A stretch of DNA of 6,369 nucleotides from Robiginitomaculum sp. (lineage in GTDB: Bacteria > Pseudomonadota > Alphaproteobacteria > Caulobacterales > Maricaulaceae), in contig JALSYJ010000359.1 in assembly GCA_027071965.1 (NCBI GenBank), positions 1 through 6,369 of the forward strand. Reading direction: 5' to 3'. This document shows, in pieces, positions 1 to 5,428 of this stretch (the stretch's first letter is position 1; every line of letters starts with the position of its first letter). The translations under genes were made by a program, and so were the position numbers. The notes under the pieces were generated by a model, which did not search any database, was not told where the DNA came from, and saw only the letters and a program-made list of their open reading frames with translations.

Positions 1-1
1 C

Positions 2-169
2 TGGTTTGTGGACCGGTTATTTGATAGCGCTCCCTTTGGTTTGGTTGTTTTTATGTTATTAGGTTTTGTCAGTGGCTTGCGTTCGGCAATCCGTTCGGCA
101 AAAAGGGCAGCGCAGGATGCAGAAGAAAACGGGAATGATCCCGGCTCTTGTGCAGACAAGGAAAATTAA
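2..169 (+). CDS. atpI: AtpI family F0 assembly protein (C-terminal part)
   Basis: This is the last 55 codons of a reading frame that is open at the left window edge and ends with TAA, 14 bases before the atpB start. The visible protein opens with WFVDRLFDSAPFGLVVFMLL, the end of a hydrophobic hairpin, followed by GFVSGLRSAIRSAKRA and a charged tail rich in Glu, Asp and Asn. A short D-x-x-F-x-x-x-P-x-G turn, then a membrane helix and a basic G-x-x-x-G-x-R segment, is typical of the AtpZ/AtpI family. These small proteins are thought to help assemble the c-ring and may bind Mg2+ or Ca2+. Its place directly before atpB is the classical one for atpI, which supports the call. The N-terminus and first membrane helix lie outside the window. 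Confidence 0.82.
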   Translation, partial: WFVDRLFDSAPFGLVVFMLLGFVSGLRSAIRSAKRAAQDAEENGNDPGSCADKEN

Positions 170-171
170 TC

Positions 172-175
172 GGAG
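172..175 (+). promoter_or_regulatory. Ribosome binding site of atpB
   Basis: A GGAG core lies 8 bases before the ATG at 184 and just after the atpI stop. It decides the atpB start and indicates translation from the same transcript as atpI. Confidence 0.6.
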
Positions 176-183
176 ACGCCTAA

Positions 184-942
184 ATGGCACTCGCTTCACT
201 AGACCCGATGCACCAGTTCAAGGTGAAAACAGTTGCCACTATTCAGGCTGGGCCGCTGGATCTGTCGATTACCAATGTTGTGGTTTCCATGTGGGTTGCT
301 ATTGGTGTGGCGATGGTCTTGTTGCTGATGGCTACACGCAGAACCGACCTTATCCCCGGTCGCGGGCAATCGATTGCCGAAATTACTTACGAATTTATTG
401 CTGATATGATCCGCTCTACTGCCGGCAATGAGGGTTTGCGGTTTTTCCCGTTTGTATTTGCCCTGTTCATTTTTGTACTGGCCACCAATATGCTGGGCAT
501 GGTGCCGGGCTTTTTCACCGTAACATCACAAGTGGTGATTACCGCCAGCTTGGCGGTTACAGTTTTCTTCACTGTCATCGGTTTTGGTTTTTATAAAAAT
601 GGTCTGGGTTTTTTCAAACTGTTCACGCCATCAGGAATGCATTGGGCTGCTTTGATTTTCATTGTACCTATTGAATTGCTGTCTTTCTTCTCCCGGCCCA
701 TTAGTCACTCATTGCGTTTGTTTGCCAATATGCTTGGCGGCCATACGGTGTTAAAGGTGTTTGCCGGCTTTATTGTCACCATTGGCAGCATGGGTGGATT
801 GGCCGCTTTAGGCGCCATTGGGCCATTTGTATTTACTATTGCCTTGTTGGCGCTGGAGTTTCTGGTTGCCTTTTTGCAAGCCTATGTGTTTGCGATTTTA
901 ACTTGTATTTATCTAAACGACGCTTTGCATCCCGGTCACTGA
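184..942 (+). CDS. atpB: F0F1 ATP synthase subunit a
   Basis: Subunit a is the membrane stator that provides the two proton half-channels against the c-ring. The protein has 252 residues, normal for alphaproteobacteria, with hydrophobic segments at about 28-50, 88-109, 115-137, 152-170, 190-220 and 220-245. The signature stretch SLRLFANMLGGH (176-187) holds Arg178, which matches the essential arginine (Arg210 in E. coli) that faces the c-subunit carboxylate. FLQAYVFAIL (230-239) supplies the conserved Gln232 of the last helix. The N-terminal DPMHQF resembles the usual alphaproteobacterial start of this subunit (from memory). The ATG is preceded by GGAG. The gene follows atpI by 14 bases and precedes atpE by 43, so all are probably on one transcript. 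No defect is seen. Confidence 0.97.
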   Translation: MALASLDPMHQFKVKTVATIQAGPLDLSITNVVVSMWVAIGVAMVLLLMATRRTDLIPGRGQSIAEITYEFIADMIRSTAGNEGLRFFPFVFALFIFVLATNMLGMVPGFFTVTSQVVITASLAVTVFFTVIGFGFYKNGLGFFKLFTPSGMHWAALIFIVPIELLSFFSRPISHSLRLFANMLGGHTVLKVFAGFIVTIGSMGGLAALGAIGPFVFTIALLALEFLVAFLQAYVFAILTCIYLNDALHPGH

Positions 943-972
943 TCCGGCGTAAGGCACTTATTCTTATCCTTG

Positions 973-979
973 AAGGGGA
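973..979 (+). promoter_or_regulatory. Strong ribosome binding site of atpE
   Basis: AAGGGGA ends 6 bases before the atpE ATG. It is among the best Shine-Dalgarno matches in the window, which fits the need for many c subunits per enzyme. Confidence 0.65.
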
Positions 980-985
980 ATTATT

Positions 986-1210
986 ATGGAAGTAGAAGCA
1001 GCAAAAATGATCGGTGCCGGATTGGCAACCCTAGGCATGGGCGGCGCCGCGATTGGCGTTGGTATCGTATTTGGTAACTTTTTAACCGGTGCTTTGCGTA
1101 ACCCATCGGCTGCCAGCAAGCAGTTTGGTAATCTGATTTTTGGTTTTGCTATGGCAGAAGCCTTCGGAATTTTCTCTCTGGTTATCGCCTTTATGATCAT
1201 GTTTGGCTAA
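986..1210 (+). CDS. atpE: F0F1 ATP synthase subunit c
   Basis: Subunit c forms the proton-driven rotor ring. The product has 74 residues and the expected helix-loop-helix form. Helix 1 (about 7-33) is rich in small residues (GMGGAAIGVGIVFG, 17-30), which allow tight ring packing. The polar loop carries Arg38-Asn39-Pro40, the RNP variant of the usual RQP loop and common in alphaproteobacteria; it contacts F1 gamma and epsilon. Helix 2 holds the proton-binding Glu58 in AMAEAFGIF (55-63). The residues around Glu58 do not show the extra Gln and Ser/Thr ligands of Na+-type c subunits, so a proton ring is likely. The gene has a strong Shine-Dalgarno and is followed by a GC-rich hairpin that may stabilise its message. 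Confidence 0.97.
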   Translation: MEVEAAKMIGAGLATLGMGGAAIGVGIVFGNFLTGALRNPSAASKQFGNLIFGFAMAEAFGIFSLVIAFMIMFG

Positions 1211-1218
1211 ACTGCCAC

Positions 1219-1246
1219 GCCCGGCATACCGTTTAAGGTGCCGGGC
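1219..1246 (+). promoter_or_regulatory. Intercistronic hairpin between atpE and atpF'
   Basis: GCCCGGCA (1219-1226) pairs perfectly with TGCCGGGC (1239-1246). CC (1229-1230) and GG (1237-1238) can add two more pairs after a two-base bulge, leaving the loop GTTTAA. No T-run follows, so it is not a standard terminator. Hairpins after atpE are a plausible way to protect the 3' end of the heavily used c-subunit message or to lower expression of downstream genes; that role is inferred. Confidence 0.65.
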
Positions 1247-1267
1247 ATTACGTTAATGAGAGCTGCA

Positions 1268-1855
1268 ATGATTTTGTTAAACGGATTGGAAATGGCACCA
1301 GGTGGCAGTTCGTCGCCTTCGCACGGTGAGGGGACGCTGGTTCCGCACGAGGATCCTTATGCGAAAGAGGCATTTTCGCCTTTTGACATGAGCTATGCGG
1401 TTCCGCATTTTTTCTGGCTGGTGATCTCATTTGGCTTGATGTTTCTTATCCTGTGGAAGGTGATCCTGCCTCGTCTGGCTTCGGCGTTAGAAGAACGCAA
1501 AGACCGGGTGGCAGATGATCTCGATCAGGCCGCGGCGATGAAAGCTGATGCCGAAGTAGCTCATCAGGCTTATGAGAAGGCTCTTGCCTCATCAAGATCA
1601 AAAGCCCACATGATTGCGGCGGAAACCCGCGCAAAAATGGATGCGGAGCTGGCAAGCGAAACTGCTGCAGCAGAAGCAGGCTTTGCCGAAGCTGCCGCCA
1701 AGTCTGAGGTTCAGATACGTGCTGCAACAGATGCGGCTCTGGCCAAGGTTGAAGACGTTGCAATTGCCGCTACTACAGATATCGTCAGTAAGTTAGGCGG
1801 CGTTGCCCCTGCAGCGGCAGACATTAAAAAAGCCGTCAAACTGGCTTCGGCCTAA
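1268..1855 (+). CDS. atpF': F0F1 ATP synthase subunit b' (second b-type stator subunit)
   Basis: In alphaproteobacteria the peripheral stalk is a b/b' heterodimer; this is the b' member, also called atpG or atpX. From the ATG at 1268 it has 195 residues. A flexible N-terminus rich in Ser, Gly and Pro is followed by SPFDMSYAVPHFFW and one membrane helix (about 46-66), then KVILPRLASALEERKDRVADD, the hinge typical of b', and a long Ala-rich coiled coil (about 75-165) that reaches F1. The start is uncertain. The longest frame begins with GTG at 1238, inside the hairpin, and ATGs lie at 1256, 1268 and 1292. The choice rests on a weak GAGAG (1258-1262) clear of the hairpin; 1292, preceded by GGA, is nearly as good and would give 187 residues. 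The C-terminus is Ala-rich without a clear delta-binding signature. Confidence 0.92.
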   Translation: MILLNGLEMAPGGSSSPSHGEGTLVPHEDPYAKEAFSPFDMSYAVPHFFWLVISFGLMFLILWKVILPRLASALEERKDRVADDLDQAAAMKADAEVAHQAYEKALASSRSKAHMIAAETRAKMDAELASETAAAEAGFAEAAAKSEVQIRAATDAALAKVEDVAIAATTDIVSKLGGVAPAAADIKKAVKLASA

Positions 1856-1859
1856 GGAG
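1854..1859 (+). promoter_or_regulatory. Ribosome binding site of atpF overlapping the atpF' stop
   Basis: AAGGAG shares its first two bases with the TAA of atpF' and lies 6 bases before the ATG at 1866. It rules out the longer atpF frame that starts at 1803 inside atpF' and suggests coupled translation. Confidence 0.75.
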
Positions 1860-1865
1860 AATAGC

Positions 1866-2369
1866 ATGTATTTTAGCTGGCTGTTTGATTTTGGCGACCC
1901 TACCATGTGGGTGACCATTGCTTTGGCTGTGTTTTTTGGCGCAGTTTTGTATATGAAGGTTCCTGGATTGGCGGCCAAGGCTCTGGATGAGCGCGCTGAT
2001 AAAATTCGCGAGGAATTGGATCAGGCTCGGCAATTGCGCGAAGAAGCTCAGGAATTACTAGCCTCTTATACTCGCAAGCAAAGAGCTGCTGAAAAAGAAG
2101 CAGAAGACATTATTGTTCAGGCAAAAAAGGAAGCGCAATTATATGCCGCAGATATGCGTGCACAGCTTGCTGAACAATTAGAACGCCGGGCTGAAGCTGC
2201 TAACCGTCGTATTGAGCAGGCCGAAGCGCAGGCGCAAAACCTGGTTCGTGATCGTGCTGTTGATCTGGCGGTGCGGGCGGCTGAGATTGCTCTTGAGACT
2301 TCTGTACCAAAATCAGTAAAAACCAAGTTGATTGATGAGAGCATTAAGGAAATGAGCTCCAGCCTGTAA
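1866..2369 (+). CDS. atpF: F0F1 ATP synthase subunit b
   Basis: This is the second peripheral-stalk subunit; it pairs with b' and holds F1 still against the turning rotor. It has 167 residues. A short N-terminus (MYFSWLFDFGDPTMW) leads into one membrane helix (about 12-33), then KVPGLAAKALDERADKIREE (31-50), the family hinge, and a highly charged heptad-type coiled coil (about 40-145). The C-terminal DLAVRAAEIALET and the final amphipathic segment are the usual site of contact with subunit delta. The frame could open earlier at 1803, but the perfect AAGGAG fixes the ATG at 1866. Only 10 bases separate it from atpF'. The gene ends inside a terminator-like hairpin, so the F0 operon appears to stop here. 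Confidence 0.96.
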   Translation: MYFSWLFDFGDPTMWVTIALAVFFGAVLYMKVPGLAAKALDERADKIREELDQARQLREEAQELLASYTRKQRAAEKEAEDIIVQAKKEAQLYAADMRAQLAEQLERRAEAANRRIEQAEAQAQNLVRDRAVDLAVRAAEIALETSVPKSVKTKLIDESIKEMSSSL

Positions 2370-2385
2370 TTGATCAGGCTCTTTT
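2361..2385 (+). terminator. Probable intrinsic terminator of the F0 operon
   Basis: AGCCTG (2361-2366) and CAGGCT (2375-2380) form a perfect 6-bp stem with an 8-base loop, followed by CTTTTA. The atpF TAA stop (2367-2369) lies in the loop, so the structure overlaps the end of the gene. The T-run is short, so termination may be partial. Confidence 0.6.
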
Positions 2386-2406
2386 ACTATTATCCTGTCA
2401 ATTCCT

Positions 2407-2426
2407 ATATCTTTTGACCAAGATAT
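2407..2426 (+). repeat. AT-rich inverted repeat with TTGACC in the loop
   Basis: ATATCTT (2407-2413) and AAGATAT (2420-2426) are perfect 7-bp arms around TTGACC. No T-run follows. The loop resembles a -35 box, but I find no -10 box at a proper distance on this strand. It could be an operator-like site or a chance structure. Confidence 0.35.
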
Positions 2427-2431
2427 TATAC

Positions 2432-2454
2432 CAAGCCCTATCTGGGTTTGCTTT
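2432..2454 (+). terminator. Possible second terminator-like hairpin
   Basis: CAAGCCC (2432-2438) pairs with GGGTTTG (2444-2450), with one G-T wobble and the loop TATCT, followed by CTTT. It would back up the terminator at 2361-2385, but the T-run is very short. Confidence 0.3.
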
Positions 2455-2492
2455 ACCGCATTTATTCAACCGCAAACCCCGCGCGTAAAATA

Positions 2493-2650
2493 GCGAGGCT
2501 TGCCGTCGCGGTAGCGCACAAAAGAGCTTCCCACTTTTGCTAAAAATGCTCTTATCTGCTTTGTCGCATTTTTGGCCGCAAAACCGGTGCCCACTTTTGC
2601 TAAAAATGCTCTGGCTGCCAGACAGTTTTGCGCGTATGGGTTTTGTCTGG
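2493..2650. repeat. Non-coding repeat cluster between the F0 operon and the MFS gene
   Basis: This stretch holds a 23-base element present twice without mismatch (2530-2552 and 2590-2612), whose core is CCCACTTTTGCTAAAAATGC, with starts exactly 60 bases apart. The second copy is the right arm of an imperfect palindrome: GCATTTTT (2566-2573) and GCAAAA (2578-2583) pair with TTTTGC (2595-2600) and AAAAATGC (2602-2609). The first copy has AAGAGC (2522-2527) facing GCTCTT (2548-2553). A bulged hairpin lies at 2493-2509, and CCAGACA (2618-2624) faces TGTCTGG (2644-2650). Reading frames through it on either strand look like translated repeat, not protein. The ACCGGTGCCCACTTTTG core recalls short intergenic repeats common in Rhizobiales and relatives (from memory, not checked). 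Confidence 0.7.
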
Positions 2651-2681
2651 ATGCTGCACACAGGGGGGGCTGGTCGGGAAC

Positions 2682-3920
2682 ATGCAAACACCGGTAAATT
2701 ATCGCAACTCCCTGACATTTGTGTTTATCACTGTTTTGATCGATATGGCAGGTTTTGCGATCATCATGCCAGTTTTGCCGGCGTTAATTGTAGAGCTGAC
2801 TGGTGAAAGCCTGACCAGTGCTGCGTTGTGGGGCGGGGCGCTGATGAGTTCATTTGCGGTAATGCAGTTCTTGTTTTCTCCGCTTATTGGCAATTTAAGT
2901 GACCGCTTTGGACGCAGGCCGATTTTGCTACTGTCATTGGCCGGCTTTGGCATTAATTACGCACTGATGGCATTTGCCCCGAATTTGTTGTGGTTGTTTG
3001 TTGGCAGATTGCTTTCAGGTGTGTTTGGCGCCACTTTTTCCACAGCCAATGCGTTGATTGCTGATGTTTCACCACCGGAAAAACGAGCAGCTAATTTCGG
3101 ATTGTTAGGGGCAGCCTTTGGTCTTGGTTTCATTATCGGGCCGGTGCTTGGTGGCTTGCTTGGAGAGCTTGGCACCCGAGCTCCGTTTTTTGCTGCATCT
3201 GCCTTGGCTTCGTTGAATTTGGTATTTGGATATTTTACGCTTCATGAAACCCTGCCAACAGCAAAGCGTCGGCAATTTGAATGGGCGCGGGCCAATCCAC
3301 TGGGAGCTTTTAGACATTTATCCAGGCGCCCCGTAATTCTAATGCTGGCGCTGGTAGTATTTATTTTTGGCATCAGCCATCAGGTTTACCCATCGGTTTG
3401 GGCTTTTTATACCATTGAGAAATTTGGCTGGTCGGAACTTGATATTGGCTTGTCATTAGGGGCAGTGGGGGTGGTATTTGGCTTTAGTCAGGCAGTAATT
3501 ACCCGCTGGGCAATACCCAGATATGGTGAGATTAATTGTGCTATTGCCGGGTTATTGGCGCTTTGTCTGGCATTTCTTTCTTATGGAATTGCTATGGTTG
3601 GTTGGCAGATGTATGTGATTATTCTGTTTGCCTTTGTTTCATCTCTTACTGGCCCAGCCCTAAACGGTATTATGTCAAACCGCACTCCTGAAACTGAACA
3701 GGGTGAATTACAAGGAGCACTGGCCAGCATAGCAGCAATAGGTGCTGTTATAGGGCCCTTATTGTTCACCTTCTTGTTTCAATCTTTTGGCCAGATTGAC
3801 AGTTCTGTTTATTTTCCCGGCGCTCCATTTGTCGGGGCAAGTCTTGTCACATTGGTCGCCTTGATAGTATTTGTACCAGTGGCATCAAGAATGCGCCGTG
3901 AACATAAAATAGCAGAATGA
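2682..3920 (+). CDS. TetA-like (TCR/Tet family) major facilitator transporter
   Basis: This is a 412-residue inner-membrane protein with about 12 predicted helices, the usual size of drug:proton antiporters. Helix 1 contains LIDMAGFAIIMPVLP (19-33), close to the LDxxGxGxIMPVLP pattern of tetracycline exporters. Motif A is complete in the loop between helices 2 and 3 (GNLSDRFGRRP, 70-80, with Asp74). GRLLSGVFGA (108-117) is the helix 4 segment, and the antiporter motif C is seen in helix 5 (GLGFIIGPVLGG, 147-158). The substrate cannot be read from the sequence; chromosomal members with this profile often do not confer tetracycline resistance. The ATG at 2682 gives an N-terminus that fits the family. 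A TTG at 2628 would add 18 unlike residues and fall in a repeat. The ribosome site is imperfect: GGGA sits only 2 bases upstream, and a G-run (2662-2669) 12 bases upstream. The stop overlaps the next gene. Confidence 0.9.
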   Translation: MQTPVNYRNSLTFVFITVLIDMAGFAIIMPVLPALIVELTGESLTSAALWGGALMSSFAVMQFLFSPLIGNLSDRFGRRPILLLSLAGFGINYALMAFAPNLLWLFVGRLLSGVFGATFSTANALIADVSPPEKRAANFGLLGAAFGLGFIIGPVLGGLLGELGTRAPFFAASALASLNLVFGYFTLHETLPTAKRRQFEWARANPLGAFRHLSRRPVILMLALVVFIFGISHQVYPSVWAFYTIEKFGWSELDIGLSLGAVGVVFGFSQAVITRWAIPRYGEINCAIAGLLALCLAFLSYGIAMVGWQMYVIILFAFVSSLTGPALNGIMSNRTPETEQGELQGALASIAAIGAVIGPLLFTFLFQSFGQIDSSVYFPGAPFVGASLVTLVALIVFVPVASRMRREHKIAE

Positions 3921-4558
3921 GCATGTTAAAACTTTATATTGGCGATAGAAATTACTCCTCCTGGTCAATGCGTCCGTGGCTGGTGCTAAAAAAGGCGCAA
4001 TTGCCATTTACCGAAGAAATGATCAGGCTTTGTTTGCCAGATACCAAGGAAAAATTATTACAGCTATGTTCTGCCGGAACAGTGCCGGTATTGCGTGTGC
4101 ATGATGAAATTATTCCCGATAGTCTGGCTATTTGTCAGTGGGCAGCAAAATGCGTGCCCAATTTGTGGCCCACAGACCCTAAAGATCGTGACTTGGCCAT
4201 TGGCTTTTGCAAACAAATGCAAGATGATTTTGCTGATTTTCGGGAACATGCTCCAATGAATTTGCGAAGGCGCACCCGAACAGACTTACCATCTTCTGCA
4301 TTAGGTGCCGCAAACAGGCTGGCTGAAAGATGGTTGGAGCTACTTTCTCGCCATGACGGGCCGTTTTTGTTTGGCAATTGGTCAATTGCTGATGCTTTTT
4401 CCACCCCTTATGCCACAAGGTTTGTTTCTTATGGAGTCCCGCGCCCGGTCAGAGCCGATACCTATATTAGTGAATTGATGGCAGATGAGGATTATTTACA
4501 ATGGGAAATGCAAGGTTTAGCCGAAGACTGGCGAATTGAACGCGTGGACCAGCTCTGA
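3917..4558 (+). CDS. Glutathione S-transferase family protein
   Basis: This is a cytosolic protein of 213 residues with the two-domain GST plan. The thioredoxin-like N-terminal domain (about 3-80) has LYIGDRNYSSWSMRPWLVL (6-24), where Ser14 or Ser15 is the likely residue that activates glutathione. TVPVL (55-59) carries the cis-proline Pro57, and DSLAI (68-72) is the site that contacts the gamma-glutamyl group, with Asp in place of the more common Glu. The all-helical C-terminal domain (about 90-205) has the N-capping box and hydrophobic staple in NWSIADAF (154-161). The NYSSWSxRPWL start matches a bacterial GST subgroup of unknown substrate. The start ATG overlaps the MFS stop (ATGA), so translation is probably coupled; a second ATG at 3923 is possible. 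It may act on compounds handled by the exporter (inference). Confidence 0.88.
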   Translation: MSMLKLYIGDRNYSSWSMRPWLVLKKAQLPFTEEMIRLCLPDTKEKLLQLCSAGTVPVLRVHDEIIPDSLAICQWAAKCVPNLWPTDPKDRDLAIGFCKQMQDDFADFREHAPMNLRRRTRTDLPSSALGAANRLAERWLELLSRHDGPFLFGNWSIADAFSTPYATRFVSYGVPRPVRADTYISELMADEDYLQWEMQGLAEDWRIERVDQL

Positions 4559-4599
4559 CACCCAGCAAGCGAGCAATAACCCGTCTGTGGCGAGCAAGA

Positions 4600-4628
4600 T
4601 TGACCCCATGGCATCACGGGCGTATTGC
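4600..4628 (+). promoter_or_regulatory. Weak candidate promoter for sspB
   Basis: TTGACC (4600-4605) is a good -35 box and is followed after 17 bases by TATTGC (4623-4628), which matches only three -10 positions. It lies between the GST stop and sspB, which otherwise would depend on read-through from the MFS-GST pair. Confidence 0.3.
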
Positions 4629-4654
4629 TTGATCAAAAGAAAGGGAATCATCAA

Positions 4655-5146
4655 GTGGCGGCAACTGAAGATCAAATGCGATACGACCTGATGGCTCAGG
4701 AAGCATTGCGCGGTGTTGTAAGGGCAGCTATTGCCAAAGCTGCCGAGTCAGGAATGCCTGGTTCTCACCATTTTTACATCACATTTAACACCCGCTTTGC
4801 CGGAGTTACCATTGATGAAAAACTGTTGGAAAAGTATCCTGAAGAAATCACGATTGTGCTGGAGCATCAATTTTGGGACTTGGCAGCATTGGATGAGCAT
4901 TTTGAAGTGACTTTAAGTTTTGACGGTGCGCCAAAATACCTTTCGGTTCCCTATCGTGCTGTGACCAGCTTTCATGATCCTGCGGTTGGTTTTGGTCTTA
5001 AATTTGAAATTCCCGCAGAAGAAAACATTGATATTTCTGCGGCTAATGCCGAATCCGGCGAGATTAAGCAATCTACCAACACTGGTGATCTGGCTCCTGC
5101 TGCCTCTGGTGATGTGGTCAATCTGGATGCTTTTCGTCGTAAATAG
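4655..5146 (+). CDS. sspB: ClpXP adaptor SspB, alphaproteobacterial type
   Basis: SspB binds the ssrA tag of proteins released from stalled ribosomes and tethers them to ClpX for degradation. The product has 163 residues. YDLMAQEALRGVVRAAIAKA (10-29) is the N-terminal dimer helix. HHFYITFNTRFAGV (38-51), YPEEITIVLEHQFWDLA (61-77), FEVTLSFDGAPKYLSVPY (83-100) and DPAVGFGLKF (108-117) form the beta-sheet domain with the peptide groove. After an acidic, flexible linker (about 120-152) the protein ends in VVNLDAFRRK (154-163), which fits the short C-terminal ClpX-binding module. The start is GTG at 4655, preceded by AGGGA (4642-4646) at good spacing. The longer frame from TTG at 4625 lacks a ribosome site and adds ten residues unlike the family. 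Similarity to Caulobacter SspB-alpha is recalled, not computed. Confidence 0.92.
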   Translation: MAATEDQMRYDLMAQEALRGVVRAAIAKAAESGMPGSHHFYITFNTRFAGVTIDEKLLEKYPEEITIVLEHQFWDLAALDEHFEVTLSFDGAPKYLSVPYRAVTSFHDPAVGFGLKFEIPAEENIDISAANAESGEIKQSTNTGDLAPAASGDVVNLDAFRRK

Positions 5147-5160
5147 CCTGTTTTGGCTTT
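5145..5160 (+). terminator. Weak terminator-like hairpin after sspB
   Basis: AGCC (5145-5148), beginning within the sspB stop codon, can pair with GGCT (5155-5158) around TGTTTT and is followed by TT. The stem is only 4 bp. A second weak candidate is TGATC (5193-5197) with GATCA (5212-5216), which is followed by TTTTCTTT. Confidence 0.25.
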
Positions 5161-5208
5161 TGGCCTTAAATCCGGAACTAGAGTCTCCATTTTGATCAAG
5201 TGCTAATT

Positions 5209-5237
5209 TTGGATCATTTTCTTTGATCTCTTATAAG
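5209..5237 (+). promoter_or_regulatory. Candidate promoter in the sspB-SPFH gap
   Basis: TTGGAT (5209-5214) and TATAAG (5232-5237) are separated by 17 bases. The -10 box is good and the -35 box is only half matched. If used, its transcript would cross the repeat pair and the TGATATCA array before reaching the SPFH gene. Confidence 0.3.
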
Positions 5238-5324
5238 TACGTTTGCTGTGATGATTAGTTTTCGCATGATTGCGGCTATGGCGACGATGGCTGGCATTTT
5301 ATCAATATGGGAAGCTTTTGGTGC

Positions 5325-5400
5325 CCTATCGCCTAGCGGCTAGTTTAAGCGCGGGTTTTGTCCTATCGCTTCGCTACTTTAAGGACGGGATTTTGCCTAT
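5325..5400. repeat. Pair of imperfect direct repeats in the sspB-SPFH gap
   Basis: Copy 1 (5325-5361) and copy 2 (5362-5395) abut. Both begin CCTATCGC, share a TTTAAG block in the middle and end CGGG(T/A)TTTTG; the start of a third copy, CCTAT, follows at 5396-5400. Copy 1 contains the palindrome CTAGC-G-GCTAG (5333-5343), and GTCCT (5360-5364) faces AGGAC (5382-5386) around copy 2. It has the look of an intergenic repeat family, not a coding stretch. Confidence 0.55.
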
Positions 5401-5428
5401 TGGTGTCAGGCTCTGGTTTTTTCTGGAC

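Noticed and set aside
66..404. Open frame of 112 codons across the atpI end and atpB start
   Set aside because: It is out of frame with both atpI and atpB, has a composition unlike a real protein and no ribosome site; the two recognised genes explain the sequence.
964..1200. Minus-strand frame across atpE
   Set aside because: It is a shadow of the atpE reading frame, rich in Pro, Ala and Lys as expected for the opposite strand.
1238..1267. GTG start giving a longer subunit b'
   Set aside because: The codon is in the stem-loop after atpE and has no free ribosome site; the extra residues do not resemble the family.
2414..2444. Promoter from TTGACC at 2414-2419
   Set aside because: No -10 box lies 15-18 bases downstream; the nearest candidate, TATCTG, is at 19 bases and poor.
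2530..2612. CRISPR-like repeat
   Set aside because: There are only two copies, the spacer would be 37 bases of partly palindromic sequence, and no cas gene is nearby.
2628..2681. TTG start for the MFS gene
   Set aside because: It adds MRVWVLSGCCTQGGLVGN, not like the family, and overlaps the CCAGACA inverted repeat.
2398..2718. Minus-strand frames of 73 and 106 codons in the gap after atpF
   Set aside because: They translate the two 23-base repeats (SIFSKSG appears twice in one frame) and other palindromes, and match no protein family I know.
4569..4597. GCGAGCAA repeated at 4569-4576 and 4590-4597
   Set aside because: The 8-base copies are 21 bases apart, but there is no palindromy or third copy; too short to support a regulatory claim.
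4974..5195. Leu-rich plus-strand frame overlapping the end of sspB
   Set aside because: It is a frame-shifted reading of sspB, and the sspB frame is the recognised protein.
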